Of a stretch of 64,000 nucleotides of DNA, positions 8,615 through 17,444 are shown piece after piece. The stretch is from Paracoccaceae bacterium (GTDB lineage: Bacteria > Pseudomonadota > Alphaproteobacteria > Rhodobacterales > Rhodobacteraceae), in NCBI GenBank assembly GCA_023383015.1, contig JAHDXW010000019.1, positions 1 through 64,000 of the forward strand, given 5' to 3'. The notes under the pieces were generated by a model that ran no database searches, was not told where the DNA came from, and was given only the letters and a program-made list of their open reading frames with translations. The position numbers were made by a program, and so were the translations under genes. Every line of letters begins with the position of its first letter. Positions within the stretch are counted from its first letter, which is position 1.

Positions 8615-9990
8615 CCGCGTCGCCTCCGGTTCTCAACGGCCTCGGCCGCCCTTAGCACATCCTGCGCCCGGTTCCACCCCGGCGTGCCGCGCGCCAGCAG
8701 GCCCTCCGCCCGCCGGGCGTGCAGTGCGGCATCCTCCATCCGCCCGGCAAGCGCATAGCGCTCGGCGGTGACCACCGAGGCCATGCCGGCGTTGCCGGCC
8801 TTGGCGTAGGCCACCGCGAGGTCGCGCAGGAGCCGCGGGTCGGCCTGGTCGCGGGCGCGCGCGGCCTCGAGCACGGTCAGCGCTTGGCGCTCGGAGTCGG
8901 GCGTGCCAATCGCCAGCAGCGCGCGGCCCTGCCCGGCCAGCATCAGCGGCTCGCCCGGGGCCAGAGCGGCGGCCCGCCCGTAGGCCTGTGCGGCGGCCGC
9001 GAACTGGCGCGATTCGAGCAGGATCTGGCCGCGCAGCTCGTGCGCGTAGGGGTCTTCGGGGCGCCGCGCGATCAGCGCGTCGATGGCCGCGAGCGCGGCG
9101 CCGAGGTCGGCCTGCCGGTGATGGGCGACCGCGCGCCGGATCAGCGCGGCATCCGATCGGTCGTCGGCGCGGACGGCGCGCAGCGTCGCGGCAGGGTTGT
9201 TGACGAAGGCCGACAGCTTGCCGTGGGCGCGCGCGTACCAGTAGGCCGCCGTGTCGCCGCCGCGGCCGCCGCCTCCGGCTGCGGCGGCGGCAAAGCCCTC
9301 GAGCGCGCGGATGCGGTCGCGGGTCAGCGGATGGGTGCGCACATAGGGGTCCTGCCGGCCCTCCGACAGCGCCTCCTGGCCGCGAAAGACCTCGAGCACC
9401 CGCAGCATTGCGGCGGGGTCGATTCCGGCGCGGACGAGGTAGCGCACCGCCGCCTGGTCGGCGGAGGACTCCTCGGCCCGGGTGTGCGAGAGGAACACAC
9501 CCATGGCCGAGCTTGCGATGCCGGTGGCCAGCCCGCCAGCGGCGTCGGCCCGGCCCGAGGCCGCCCCGACCGCGAGCGCGATCAGCACGCCCATCGCCGC
9601 GGCCGTCCTGGCGTTGTCGAGGTTGGATATCCGCCGGGTGATGTGGCCGTTGGCGATATGCGCCGCCTCATGCGCGATCACTGCCTGCATCTCGGCCGCG
9701 CTGGCCAGCCGCAGCATCAGCCCGGTGGTCAGGAAGATGTGTCGGCCGTCGATCACAAAGGCGTTCAGCCGCCGATCGTCCACCAGAAGCACACGCACCT
9801 GGGCGGGTGACAGGCCGGCCTCGGCCAGGACCGGGCGGGCAAGTTCGCGCAGCCCGTGCTCGATGTCGGGGTCGCGGATCAGGCCCTGCGCGGCCGCCGC
9901 GGCGGGCGCGAGCAAGACCGCCGCGCCGGCGATCATCAGAACCGCCCGGCGCAGGAGTGCCGCACCGGCCCCCGGGAACCATCCCGCCAT
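8611..9990 (-). CDS. Periplasmic M48 metalloprotease with TPR repeats (BepA-like)
   Basis: A 459-residue exported zinc protease. A hydrophobic N-terminal signal (residues ~12-35) precedes the M48 domain with H107-E-A-A-H111 in AVIAHEAAHIANGH and the downstream zinc-binding Glu in RAEESSADQAAVRYL. The C-terminal half (~270-459) is made of tetratricopeptide-like helix pairs. This is the layout of BepA/YfgC, which handles misfolded outer-membrane proteins, and coupling to a DsbA-like gene supports such a role. The ATG at 9990 has GGAAG just upstream. A CTAGGCT-type promoter lies about 38 bases further upstream. Confidence 0.9.
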   Translation of the reverse strand: MAGWFPGAGAALLRRAVLMIAGAAVLLAPAAAAAQGLIRDPDIEHGLRELARPVLAEAGLSPAQVRVLLVDDRRLNAFVIDGRHIFLTTGLMLRLASAAEMQAVIAHEAAHIANGHITRRISNLDNARTAAAMGVLIALAVGAASGRADAAGGLATGIASSAMGVFLSHTRAEESSADQAAVRYLVRAGIDPAAMLRVLEVFRGQEALSEGRQDPYVRTHPLTRDRIRALEGFAAAAAGGGGRGGDTAAYWYARAHGKLSAFVNNPAATLRAVRADDRSDAALIRRAVAHHRQADLGAALAAIDALIARRPEDPYAHELRGQILLESRQFAAAAQAYGRAAALAPGEPLMLAGQGRALLAIGTPDSERQALTVLEAARARDQADPRLLRDLAVAYAKAGNAGMASVVTAERYALAGRMEDAALHARRAEGLLARGTPGWNRAQDVLRAAEAVENRRRRG

Positions 9991-10024
9991 TGACTTCCGC
10001 TCCGGTCCTGTCTGTGTGCCCGCG

Positions 10025-10054
10025 AGCCTAGGGAGAAGCCGATGCAGACATCAA
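10025..10054 (-). promoter_or_regulatory. Promoter for the M48/DsbA-like operon (CTAGGCT type)
   Basis: On the minus strand TTGATG (10049-10054), 18 bases, then TAGGCT (10025-10030) lies about 35 bases before the M48 start codon. The -35 region falls within the first codons of the divergent aminotransferase gene. The -10 hexamer is identical to those before the M20 peptidase, amidase and hydrolase genes. Confidence 0.45.
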
Positions 10055-11187
10055 GGCGCGGCCGCGTCGATCCCTTCATTGTGATGGACGTGCTGGCAGC
10101 GGCCGCCGCGGCCGAGGCCGCCGGCCGGCGCATCGTCCACATGGAGATCGGCCAGCCCGGCACCCCCGCGCCAGCCGCGGCCCGGGCCGCGCTTGCGCGC
10201 GCGATGGCCGAAGGCCCGCTCGGCTACACCCAGGCACTCGGGCTGCCGGCGCTGCGCGCGCGCATCGCCGGCCTCTATGCCGACCGCCACGGCATCGCGC
10301 TGGACCCCGCGCGGGTGGTGGTGACGGCCGGTGCCTCGGGGGCCTTCGTGCTGGCCTTCACGGCGCTTTTCGACGCCGGGGCGCGGATTGGGCTGGCGAT
10401 GCCGGGCTATCCCTCCTACCGCCAGATCCTGACCGCGCTGAGCCTCGCGCCGGTGGGGATTCCGGCCGCCGCCGAGTGCGGATACCAGCCGGTCCCGGCC
10501 GACCTCGAGGCCCCCGGACTGGCCGGCATGATCCTCGCCTCGCCGGCCAACCCGACCGGCACGATCCTGCCGCGCGACCGGCTGGCGGCGCTGCTCGGCG
10601 CGGCGCGCGACCGCGGCATCGCCGTCGTCTCGGACGAGATCTACCACGGGCTGCACTACGGCGCCCCAGCCGTCTCGGCGCTCGAGATCGACCCGGGGGC
10701 GATCGTGGTCAACTCCTTCTCCAAGTACTTCTCGATGACCGGCTGGCGGCTGGGATGGCTGGTGGTGCCCGAGGGGATGGTGCGCACCATCGAGCGGCTG
10801 CAGCAGAACCTGTTCATCTGCCCGCCGCATGCCAGCCAGGTGGCGGCGCTTGCCGCGTTCGAGGCAATCGACGAACTCGAGGCCAACCGCGCCGTCTATG
10901 CCGAGAACCGGCGCCTGCTGCTCGATGCGCTGCCGCGGATGGGTCTGGCGCGGATCGCACCGCCCGACGGCGCGTTCTACATCTATGCCGATGTCTCGGC
11001 ATTCACCTCCGACAGCCGGGCGCTGGCCGCAGCGATCCTCGATTCCGCGGGGGTCGCGGCGACGCCGGGGCTCGACTTCGATCCCGACCGCGGCGGGCGG
11101 ATGCTTCGCCTCTCCTACGCCGGGGCGACCGCCGACATCCGCGAGGGAATCGACCGGCTCGCGCGGTTCTTCGCGCGGGGCGGCTGA
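10042..11187 (+). CDS. PLP-dependent aminotransferase, class I/II
   Basis: A 381-residue fold-type I aminotransferase. Signature elements in order are HMEIGQPGTPAP, GYTQALGLPALR, the pyridoxal-contacting ASPANPTGT (Asn), SDEIYHGLHY (Asp and Tyr), the Schiff-base lysine in NSFSKYFSMTGWRLGW, and a C-terminal Arg in RLSYAG that would bind the substrate carboxylate. It belongs to the aspartate/alanine/aromatic aminotransferase superfamily, but the amino-acid specificity cannot be read. GGGAGAAG stands just ahead of the ATG. The gene is divergent from the M48 protease with only 51 bases between starts, so the two must share promoter space. Confidence 0.9.
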   Translation: MQTSRRGRVDPFIVMDVLAAAAAAEAAGRRIVHMEIGQPGTPAPAAARAALARAMAEGPLGYTQALGLPALRARIAGLYADRHGIALDPARVVVTAGASGAFVLAFTALFDAGARIGLAMPGYPSYRQILTALSLAPVGIPAAAECGYQPVPADLEAPGLAGMILASPANPTGTILPRDRLAALLGAARDRGIAVVSDEIYHGLHYGAPAVSALEIDPGAIVVNSFSKYFSMTGWRLGWLVVPEGMVRTIERLQQNLFICPPHASQVAALAAFEAIDELEANRAVYAENRRLLLDALPRMGLARIAPPDGAFYIYADVSAFTSDSRALAAAILDSAGVAATPGLDFDPDRGGRMLRLSYAGATADIREGIDRLARFFARGG

Positions 11188-11195
11188 CCGGGCGG

Positions 11196-11224
11196 TTCCC
11201 TGCCGGGCGCGGATCGGCTAGGCT
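11196..11224 (+). promoter_or_regulatory. Promoter for the amidase gene (CTAGGCT type)
   Basis: TTCCCT (11196-11201), 17 bases, TAGGCT (11219-11224), ending 25 bases before the ATG at 11250. The same hexamers and spacing stand before the M20 peptidase gene on the other strand. Confidence 0.5.
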
Positions 11225-11249
11225 GCGCGGCACAACAGGCAGGCAGGAC

Positions 11250-12521
11250 ATGGGCAGGCCTACGGGCATCACGCGCGCCCGCGCGTTGCGGCGCATCATT
11301 TGCGTCCTTTCGCTGCTGGCCGGGCTGGCGGTCCTGCCGGCCACGGCCGGCGACCCGACGGCGCTGGCCCGCCTTGATCCGGCCGCCTCGGGTGTGGCGG
11401 CCGCGGGGCCCGATGTGCGGGTCACGCTGGCCATCAGCCAGCCGGTGCCGTGGCGGGCGGGGCTTATGGCGACACCCCCGCGGCTGGTGCTCGACTTTCG
11501 CGAGCTTGCATTCGACGGCATCGACCGGCCGGGATTCGTGACCAGCCCGCGGGTGCGGGCGCTGCGCAGCGGGACGCTGCAGCCGGGCTGGACAAGGCTG
11601 GTGCTCGAACTCGACGGGCCGGTGCGCATCGCCGAGGCCGGCATGGCCCGCCGGGCCGAGGGGCCCGGGGCGGTGCTTTCGCTGCGGCTCGCCGCGGTCG
11701 ACGAGGCAGGCTTCGCCGAGGCGCTCGCCGCCGCCCCCCCGCCCCAGACGCCGGGCCTTGCCCTGCCCGAAGCCGCCGCCGCGGAGGCGGCGCCGAAGCG
11801 GCGGCAGACCGGCGAAGGGCCGCTTGTCGTCGTGCTCGACCCCGGCCATGGCGGCATCGACCCGGGCGCCGAGCGTGACGGCCTGCGCGAGGCCGACCTG
11901 ATGGTCGCCTTCGCGCGCGAGCTGCGAGAGGCGCTGATCCGCGCCGGCGGCTTCAGGGTGGTGCTGACGCGCGAAGAGGACGTGTTCGTGCCGCTCGAGG
12001 CGCGCATGTCGATCGCCCGCGCCGCGGGGGCGGATGTGCTGCTGTCGCTGCATGCCGACGCGCTTGATGCCGGCGTCGCCACCGGCGCGACCGTCTACAC
12101 CCTCGCAGCCGAGGCCTCCGACGAGGTCGCCGCCGTGCTGGCCGAACGCCACGACCGCGCCGACCTGCTGGCCGGCGTCGATCTGTCGGGGCAGGGCGAC
12201 CTGATCGCCGAGGTGCTGATGGACCTCGCCAGGACCGAGACCGCGCCGCGCAGCGACCGTCTGGCGCGCCATCTCGTCGGCAGCATCCGCACGGCCACCG
12301 GCCGGATGCACAGGCGGCCGCACCAGATGGCCAACTTCACCGTTCTGCGGGCGCCCGACATCCCGTCGGCACTGGTCGAACTCGGCTTCCTGTCCAGCCC
12401 GCGCGACCTGGCCGAACTGCGTGATCCGGCCTGGCGGGAGCGGCTGGCGGGGGGCATCGTGGAGGCGCTGCGGGCCTGGGCGGTCGAGGATGCCGCCGAG
12501 GCCGCGCTCCTGCGCCAGTAG
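11250..12521 (+). CDS. N-acetylmuramoyl-L-alanine amidase (AmiC type)
   Basis: A 423-residue exported peptidoglycan amidase that cuts the bond between muramic acid and the stem peptide, usually at cell separation. A signal peptide covers residues ~1-33 (IICVLSLLAGLAVLPATAG). An AMIN-type beta domain follows (~50-150: VRVTLAISQPVPW, PRLVLDFREL). The Amidase_3 domain (~190-410) shows the zinc His in LDPGHGGIDPGA, Glu in LREADL, His in LLSLHADAL and the catalytic Glu in LVELGFLSS. PBP1A and prfB follow on the same strand, a conserved Rhodobacterales order, though PBP1A has its own promoter here. Confidence 0.93.
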   Translation: MGRPTGITRARALRRIICVLSLLAGLAVLPATAGDPTALARLDPAASGVAAAGPDVRVTLAISQPVPWRAGLMATPPRLVLDFRELAFDGIDRPGFVTSPRVRALRSGTLQPGWTRLVLELDGPVRIAEAGMARRAEGPGAVLSLRLAAVDEAGFAEALAAAPPPQTPGLALPEAAAAEAAPKRRQTGEGPLVVVLDPGHGGIDPGAERDGLREADLMVAFARELREALIRAGGFRVVLTREEDVFVPLEARMSIARAAGADVLLSLHADALDAGVATGATVYTLAAEASDEVAAVLAERHDRADLLAGVDLSGQGDLIAEVLMDLARTETAPRSDRLARHLVGSIRTATGRMHRRPHQMANFTVLRAPDIPSALVELGFLSSPRDLAELRDPAWRERLAGGIVEALRAWAVEDAAEAALLRQ

Positions 12522-12573
12522 CCGCCTTCAAGCCATCGTGACGCCGGGCCGGGGCACCGGCGGGACTGTCGTT

Positions 12574-12602
12574 TTGACCGGCCGGCCGGCGCCGGCTATA
12601 AG
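12574..12602 (+). promoter_or_regulatory. Sigma-70 promoter for PBP1A
   Basis: TTGACC (12574-12579) and TATAAG (12597-12602) are separated by exactly 17 bases. Each hexamer matches the sigma-70 consensus at five of six positions, making this the best promoter in the window. The GTG start of PBP1A lies 30 bases downstream. Confidence 0.75.
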
Positions 12603-12632
12603 CGGTGCGGCGCAACCCGGGGGCCAGCGGGC

Positions 12633-15194
12633 GTGATCGGTTTCATCCTTGCCGCACTGGGCGGCCTGTTCAGCTTCTTGATCACCGGCATGTTCTTTGC
12701 GGCGGTGATGGTGGGCGGGCTGTTCTGGGCCTATTCGCGCGACCTGCCCTCGCACGAGCAGCTTGCCCAGTACACGCCGCCGACGATCAGCCGCATCTAT
12801 TCAGGCGAGGGCCGGATGATCGACGAGTTCGCGGTCGAGCGGCGCATCTTCGCCCCGGTCGAGGAAATCCCCGACCTTGTCAAGGCGGCCTTCATCTCGG
12901 CCGAGGACAAGAACTTCTACATCCACAGGGGCTATGACGTCCGTGGCATTGCCGTGGCCGGCTACGAGGCAGTGCGTTCGCGCGGCCAGAACGTCCGCGG
13001 CGCCTCGACCATCACCCAGCAGGTGACGAAGAACTTCCTGCTGTCCTCCGACCGCACCGGCGAGCGCAAGATCAAGGAGATCATCCTGGCCTCCCGCATC
13101 GAGGAGACGCTGTCGAAGGACCGCATCCTCGAACTCTACCTCAACGAGATCTTCCTCGGCCAGAACAGCTTCGGTGTCGCCGCGGCCGCCCAGACCTACT
13201 TCAACAAGACGCTCGGCCAGCTCAGCGTCGCCGAGGCGGCCTTCCTTGCCGCACTTCCGCAGGCGCCCTCGAACTACCATCCCGTCCGCGCCCGCGAGCG
13301 GGTGACCCAGCGGCGCAACTGGATTCTCGGTCAGATGCTCGAGAACGGCTACATCGACGAGGCTGCCTTCGAGGCCGCGCGCGACGAGCCGCTCCTGACG
13401 GTGCAGGCCGGCGACTTCCCCGCGTTCCGCGAAAGCCTGCCGCCGCGCGACTATTTCACCGACGAGATCCGCCGCCAGCTGTCGGGCACCTTCGGTGAGC
13501 AGGAGTTCTTTGGTGGCGGCCTAACCATCCGCGCCACCGTCGAGCCCGACCTGCAGGAGGAGGCGGCGCGGGCGCTGCGGGCGGGGCTCGAGCGCTACGA
13601 CCGCGGGCTCGGCGTCTGGCGGGGCAGCCGCAAGACGGTCGCGCGATCCGAACTGGCCGGCGAGGAGCGCTGGCGCACGGCGCTCGCCGCCGTCGACATC
13701 GCCCGCGACATCGACGGCTGGTATGTGGCCGTCGTGCTCGAGGCCGACCGCGGCTCGGCCCGCATCGGCATCGAGGGCGTTGCCGAGGCCGAGGGCGGGC
13801 ATCGGGTGCCCGCCGAAGACGTCACCTGGGCCCGCAAGCGGCAGGCCGACGGCCGGCTTGGCCGCCGGGCGCAGGGGCCCTCCGACCTCGTCGAGCTCGG
13901 CGATGTCGTGCATGTGCGCCCCGAACTTGGCCGCGACGGCGCGATCAGCCACTGGTCGCTGCGGCAGGTGCCCGAGGTGCAGGGCGCCTTCATGGCGATG
14001 GACGTCAACACCGGCCGCGTTCTGGCGATGCAGGGCGGCTTTTCCTACCAGGATTCGGTGTTCAACCGTGCCACCCAGGCGCAGCGCCAGCCGGGCTCGG
14101 CGTTCAAGCCCTTCGTCTATGCCGCCGCGCTCGACTCCGGCTACACCCCGGCGACGATCGTCATCGACGCGCCGATCGAGGTCGACACGCCGCAGGGCCT
14201 GTGGCGGCCCACCAATGCCTCCGACCGCTACTACGGGCCGACGCCGATCCGCACCGGGATCGAGCAGTCGCGCAACCTGATGACCGTCCGGTTGGCGCAG
14301 GAGATCGGGATGGATCTCGTCGCGCAGTATGCCGAGCGCTTCGGGGTCTACGACCCCATGGCGCCCTTTCTGGCCAATGCGCTCGGCGCGCAGGAGACGA
14401 CGCTGTTCAAGATGGTCGCTGCCTACGCCATGTTCGCCAACGGCGGCGTGCGGGTGGAGCCGACGCTCGTCGACCGCGTGCAGGACCGCTGGGGCCGCAC
14501 CGTCTACCGCCACGACAGCCGCCGCTGCGAGGACTGCCAGACCGCCTCGCTGGGCGCGGGCCTGCCGCCGCGCATCAGGGCCGACCGCGAGCGGGTGATG
14601 GACCCGATCACCGCCTACCAGCTGACCTCGATGATGGAGGGTGTCGTGCAGCGCGGCACCGGCCGGTCGATCCGGCTGCCGGTGCCGGTGGCCGGCAAGA
14701 CCGGCACCACCAACGAAAGCAAGGATGTCTGGTTCATCGGCTACACCTCGAACATCGTGGCGGGCTGCTACATCGGCTATGATCGCCCGCGCTCGCTCGG
14801 CTCCTCGGCCTCGGGCGGCGGGATGTGCGGCCCGGTGTTCTCGGGCTTCATGGAGAAGGCCGTGGCGCGCTACGGCGGAACCCGTTTCACCGTGCCGCCG
14901 GGCGGGCGGTTCGTGAAGATCGACCGGTTCTCCGGCGCCCGGCTGGCCGACAATGCCACCGGCGACCATGTCGTGGCGGAGTATTTCCGCGAGGGCGGCG
15001 AGGAGATCGCCGGCCTGTCGGCGTCGGTCGTCGACGGGGGGTTTGCCATCGGCTCCAACCTGCCGCTCTTCCAGCGCGGCGAATCCGACGGGCCGGAGGG
15101 CGGCGACCGGGTGGTCACCACCTCGACCGGGCAGCGGCGTGTGATCCCGCCGAAGGCAAGCTTCGGCACACTGTCGTCCGGCGGGCTTTACTGA
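12633..15194 (+). CDS. mrcA: Penicillin-binding protein 1A (bifunctional glycosyltransferase/transpeptidase)
   Basis: An 853-residue class A PBP that polymerises and cross-links peptidoglycan at the cytoplasmic membrane. One N-terminal transmembrane helix (residues ~3-32) precedes the GT51 domain, with the catalytic Glu in ISAEDKNFYIHRGYD and RGASTITQQVTKN. An OB-like insert is followed by the transpeptidase domain with the serine motif GSAFKP, the SRN motif in EQSRNLMT and GKTGTTNES near residue 690. The GTG start is set by the hydrophobic N-terminus. It lies between the amidase and prfB in a conserved order. The length is normal for mrcA (ponA) proteins. Confidence 0.95.
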   Translation: MIGFILAALGGLFSFLITGMFFAAVMVGGLFWAYSRDLPSHEQLAQYTPPTISRIYSGEGRMIDEFAVERRIFAPVEEIPDLVKAAFISAEDKNFYIHRGYDVRGIAVAGYEAVRSRGQNVRGASTITQQVTKNFLLSSDRTGERKIKEIILASRIEETLSKDRILELYLNEIFLGQNSFGVAAAAQTYFNKTLGQLSVAEAAFLAALPQAPSNYHPVRARERVTQRRNWILGQMLENGYIDEAAFEAARDEPLLTVQAGDFPAFRESLPPRDYFTDEIRRQLSGTFGEQEFFGGGLTIRATVEPDLQEEAARALRAGLERYDRGLGVWRGSRKTVARSELAGEERWRTALAAVDIARDIDGWYVAVVLEADRGSARIGIEGVAEAEGGHRVPAEDVTWARKRQADGRLGRRAQGPSDLVELGDVVHVRPELGRDGAISHWSLRQVPEVQGAFMAMDVNTGRVLAMQGGFSYQDSVFNRATQAQRQPGSAFKPFVYAAALDSGYTPATIVIDAPIEVDTPQGLWRPTNASDRYYGPTPIRTGIEQSRNLMTVRLAQEIGMDLVAQYAERFGVYDPMAPFLANALGAQETTLFKMVAAYAMFANGGVRVEPTLVDRVQDRWGRTVYRHDSRRCEDCQTASLGAGLPPRIRADRERVMDPITAYQLTSMMEGVVQRGTGRSIRLPVPVAGKTGTTNESKDVWFIGYTSNIVAGCYIGYDRPRSLGSSASGGGMCGPVFSGFMEKAVARYGGTRFTVPPGGRFVKIDRFSGARLADNATGDHVVAEYFREGGEEIAGLSASVVDGGFAIGSNLPLFQRGESDGPEGGDRVVTTSTGQRRVIPPKASFGTLSSGGLY

Positions 15195-15263
15195 GCTTGT
15201 CGGTCCCGGCCCGACCGGCTATCCCGCCCGCCTGAAGTGCGCCCGAAGACAGGGGGACAGCCC

Positions 15264-16391
15264 ATGCGCGCCGAAGCGCAGAACCTTGCCGAAGCCGTGC
15301 GGCGGTCGCTGGAACTGTTGGGCCAGCGGCTGGGAATCGACACCGCACCCCATCGGCTGGAGGAGCTGAACGTCCGCTCCGAGGACCCCGCGTTGTGGAA
15401 CGACCCCTCCCGCGCGCAGAAGCTGATGCGCGAGCGCAATGCGCTCGCCGCCGCCCTGGACACCTATCATGCGCTCGCGCGCGACCTCGACGACCTCACC
15501 GGACTGATCGAGCTCGGTGAACTGGAGGGCGATGCCGAGGTGGTCGCCGAGGCCGAGACGCAGCTGCGCGCGCTGCGCGCCCGTGCCGCCGAGAAGGAGA
15601 TCGAGGCGCTGCTCGACGGCGAGGCCGACGGCAACGACACCTTCCTGGAGGTGAACGCCGGGGCAGGCGGCACCGAAAGCTGCGACTGGGCGGCGATGCT
15701 GGCGCGGATGTACGTCCGCTGGGCCGAGCGGCACGGATGCAAGGTCGAACTGATCGCCGAGTCCCCCGGCGAGGAGGCCGGCATCCGCTCGGCCACCTAC
15801 CGGATCGCGGGGCCGAACGCCTATGGCTGGCTGAAGTCGGAATCCGGCGTGCACCGGCTGGTGCGCATCTCGCCGTTCGATTCCTCGGCCCGGCGCCACA
15901 CCTCATTCGCCTCCGTCTGGGTCTATCCGGTGGTCGACGACTCGATCGAGATCGACATCCAGGACAAGGACATCCGCATCGACACCATGCGCTCCTCGGG
16001 CGCCGGCGGCCAGCATGTCAACAAGACCGAAAGCGCGGTACGGATCACCCACCTTCCCACCGGGATCGTGGTGACGTCGTCGGAAAAGAGCCAGCACCAG
16101 AACCGGGCACTGGCCATGGCGGCGCTGAAGTCGCGGCTCTACCAGCTCGAGCTCGACCGGCGCAACGCCGTCATTGCCGCCCAGCACGAGGCCAAGGGCG
16201 ATGCGGGCTGGGGCAACCAGATTCGCTCCTACGTGCTGCAGCCCTACCAGATGGTGAAGGACCTGCGCACCGGCCATGAGACGTCCGACACTCAGGGCGT
16301 GCTCGACGGCGAACTCGACGCCTTCATGGCGGCCACGCTGGCCATGGACGTTGCCGGCAAGAGCCGCGCCGAGGCCCGAGCCGAGGGCTGA
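15264..16391 (+). CDS. prfB: Peptide chain release factor 2
   Basis: A 375-residue class I release factor that recognises UGA and UAA. The codon-recognition tripeptide SPF is seen in [17 protein letters not shown], which marks RF2 rather than RF1. The catalytic GGQ is at residues 248-250 in [16 protein letters not shown]. The gene reads in one frame from the ATG at 15264, which has AGGGGGAC upstream, so the autoregulatory +1 frameshift of enterobacterial prfB is absent. It lies downstream of PBP1A. Confidence 0.96.
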   Translation: MRAEAQNLAEAVRRSLELLGQRLGIDTAPHRLEELNVRSEDPALWNDPSRAQKLMRERNALAAALDTYHALARDLDDLTGLIELGELEGDAEVVAEAETQLRALRARAAEKEIEALLDGEADGNDTFLEVNAGAGGTESCDWAAMLARMYVRWAERHGCKVELIAESPGEEAGIRSATYRIAGPNAYGWLKSESGVHRLVRISPFDSSARRHTSFASVWVYPVVDDSIEIDIQDKDIRIDTMRSSGAGGQHVNKTESAVRITHLPTGIVVTSSEKSQHQNRALAMAALKSRLYQLELDRRNAVIAAQHEAKGDAGWGNQIRSYVLQPYQMVKDLRTGHETSDTQGVLDGELDAFMAATLAMDVAGKSRAEARAEG

Positions 16392-16473
16392 GCCCGACTG
16401 CCGCCGTCCGGGCACCGGCCGGCGATACCCGACCGGCGCGGGGTGCGCGTGAATGCCGCATCCGGGAAGTATC

Positions 16474-16502
16474 TTCACGGGCGCAGCGGTATTCTCTAGG
16501 GT
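16474..16502 (+). promoter_or_regulatory. Promoter for the DUF2189 gene (CTAGGGT variant)
   Basis: TTCACG (16474-16479), 17 bases, TAGGGT (16497-16502), 30 bases before the ATG at 16533. It is a variant of the CTAGGCT-type pattern seen repeatedly in this window. Confidence 0.4.
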
Positions 16503-16532
16503 GTCGCCGGACGGAGCATGGGAGTCCGACAC

Positions 16533-17312
16533 ATGTCCACGACCGACACGATGCCGGCCGCCGGCGTCCTGCCCCGCTTTCGCAAACTCGGCCCGGAGGA
16601 TGTCTCGGGCGCGCTGTCGGCCGGCTGGGCCGACTTCCGCCGAGCGCCGCAGTTCGGCCTGTTCTTCGCGGCCGTCTACATCGCCGGGGGGCTCGCCATC
16701 GGCTGGCTTCTGGGGGTGACCGGGCAGTTCTGGTGGATGATCCCCGCGGGCTTCGGCTTTCCGCTGATCGCCCCGTTCGTGGCGCTCGGGCTCTACGAGG
16801 CCAGCCGCCGGTTGGCGACCGGAGAGCCGCTGGAGTGGTCGGCAGTGATGCGCGCGCCGTTCCGCCACGGCAACGGCCAGATCCCTGCGCTCGCGGTGAT
16901 CCTCCTCGTGTTCTTCATGATGTGGTTCGTCGTGGCGCGGGTCGTCTTCGCCGTCTTCCTGGGCACCGGCAGCCTGCCCAACATCGCCAGCGACCCCTGG
17001 GTGCTGATTTCGGCCGAGATGGTGCCGCTCTACCTTGCCGGCGGCGCGATCGGGGCGGCCATCGCCTTTGGGCTGTTCGCGACCCAGGTCATCAGCCTGC
17101 CGCTGCTGCTCGACCGCGACATCGACTTCGTCAGCGCGATGATCGCCTCGGTTGGGGTCGTGCGCGACAACTTGGGCGTGATGGTCCGCTGGGGCCTGAC
17201 CATCGCGGTGCTGACGGTGCTTGCGATGCTTCCCGCGTTCCTGGGGCTGTTCGTCGTGCTGCCGCTCCTCGGGCACGCAAGCTGGCATCTCTACCGCCGG
17301 GCGCTGGCCTGA
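16533..17312 (+). CDS. DUF2189 family integral membrane protein
   Basis: A 259-residue polytopic inner-membrane protein. After a short cytoplasmic N-terminus, hydrophobic segments appear around residues 45-65, 70-90, 120-145, 165-195 and 215-250 (LFFAAVYIAGGLAIGWLLG, VILLVFFMMWFVVARVVF and others), giving about six helices. The DPWVLISAE and LPLLLDRDIDF segments are characteristic of DUF2189, a family with no assigned role. The second ATG (16533) was chosen over 16518 for its better-spaced GGGAG. Two GC-rich hairpins separate it from the convergent bactofilin gene. Confidence 0.82.
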   Translation: MSTTDTMPAAGVLPRFRKLGPEDVSGALSAGWADFRRAPQFGLFFAAVYIAGGLAIGWLLGVTGQFWWMIPAGFGFPLIAPFVALGLYEASRRLATGEPLEWSAVMRAPFRHGNGQIPALAVILLVFFMMWFVVARVVFAVFLGTGSLPNIASDPWVLISAEMVPLYLAGGAIGAAIAFGLFATQVISLPLLLDRDIDFVSAMIASVGVVRDNLGVMVRWGLTIAVLTVLAMLPAFLGLFVVLPLLGHASWHLYRRALA

Positions 17313-17326
17313 TGGGGCTTGCGCAT

Positions 17327-17354
17327 CCTGCCCGGCCCCCGGGGGCCGGGCAGG
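17327..17354. terminator. 28-base perfect palindrome, likely bidirectional terminator
   Basis: Two 14-base arms, CCTGCCCGGCCCCC and its exact complement, meet without a loop between two convergent genes. A very stable RNA hairpin would form on either strand. No U-tract follows, as is common in such GC-rich genomes. Confidence 0.5.
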
Positions 17355-17390
17355 GGTTCGGCCGGAGGCGCAGCGGGGCAAGAAGCGTAA

Positions 17391-17412
17391 CGGGCGCCCG
17401 AGGGGGCGCCCG
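17391..17412. terminator. Stem-loop between convergent genes
   Basis: CGGGCGCCC, loop GAGG, GGGCGCCCG form a perfect nine-pair stem just past the bactofilin stop codon. On the minus strand it would terminate the M23/bactofilin transcript. No U-run is present. Confidence 0.5.
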
Positions 17413-17444
17413 ATCTGCGTCTGCGGCGGCTGTGGCTGGCGTCG

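Noticed and set aside
15264-16391. Programmed +1 frameshift in prfB as in E. coli
   Set aside because: The gene reads continuously from its ATG to the stop codon, with no in-frame UGA near codon 25.
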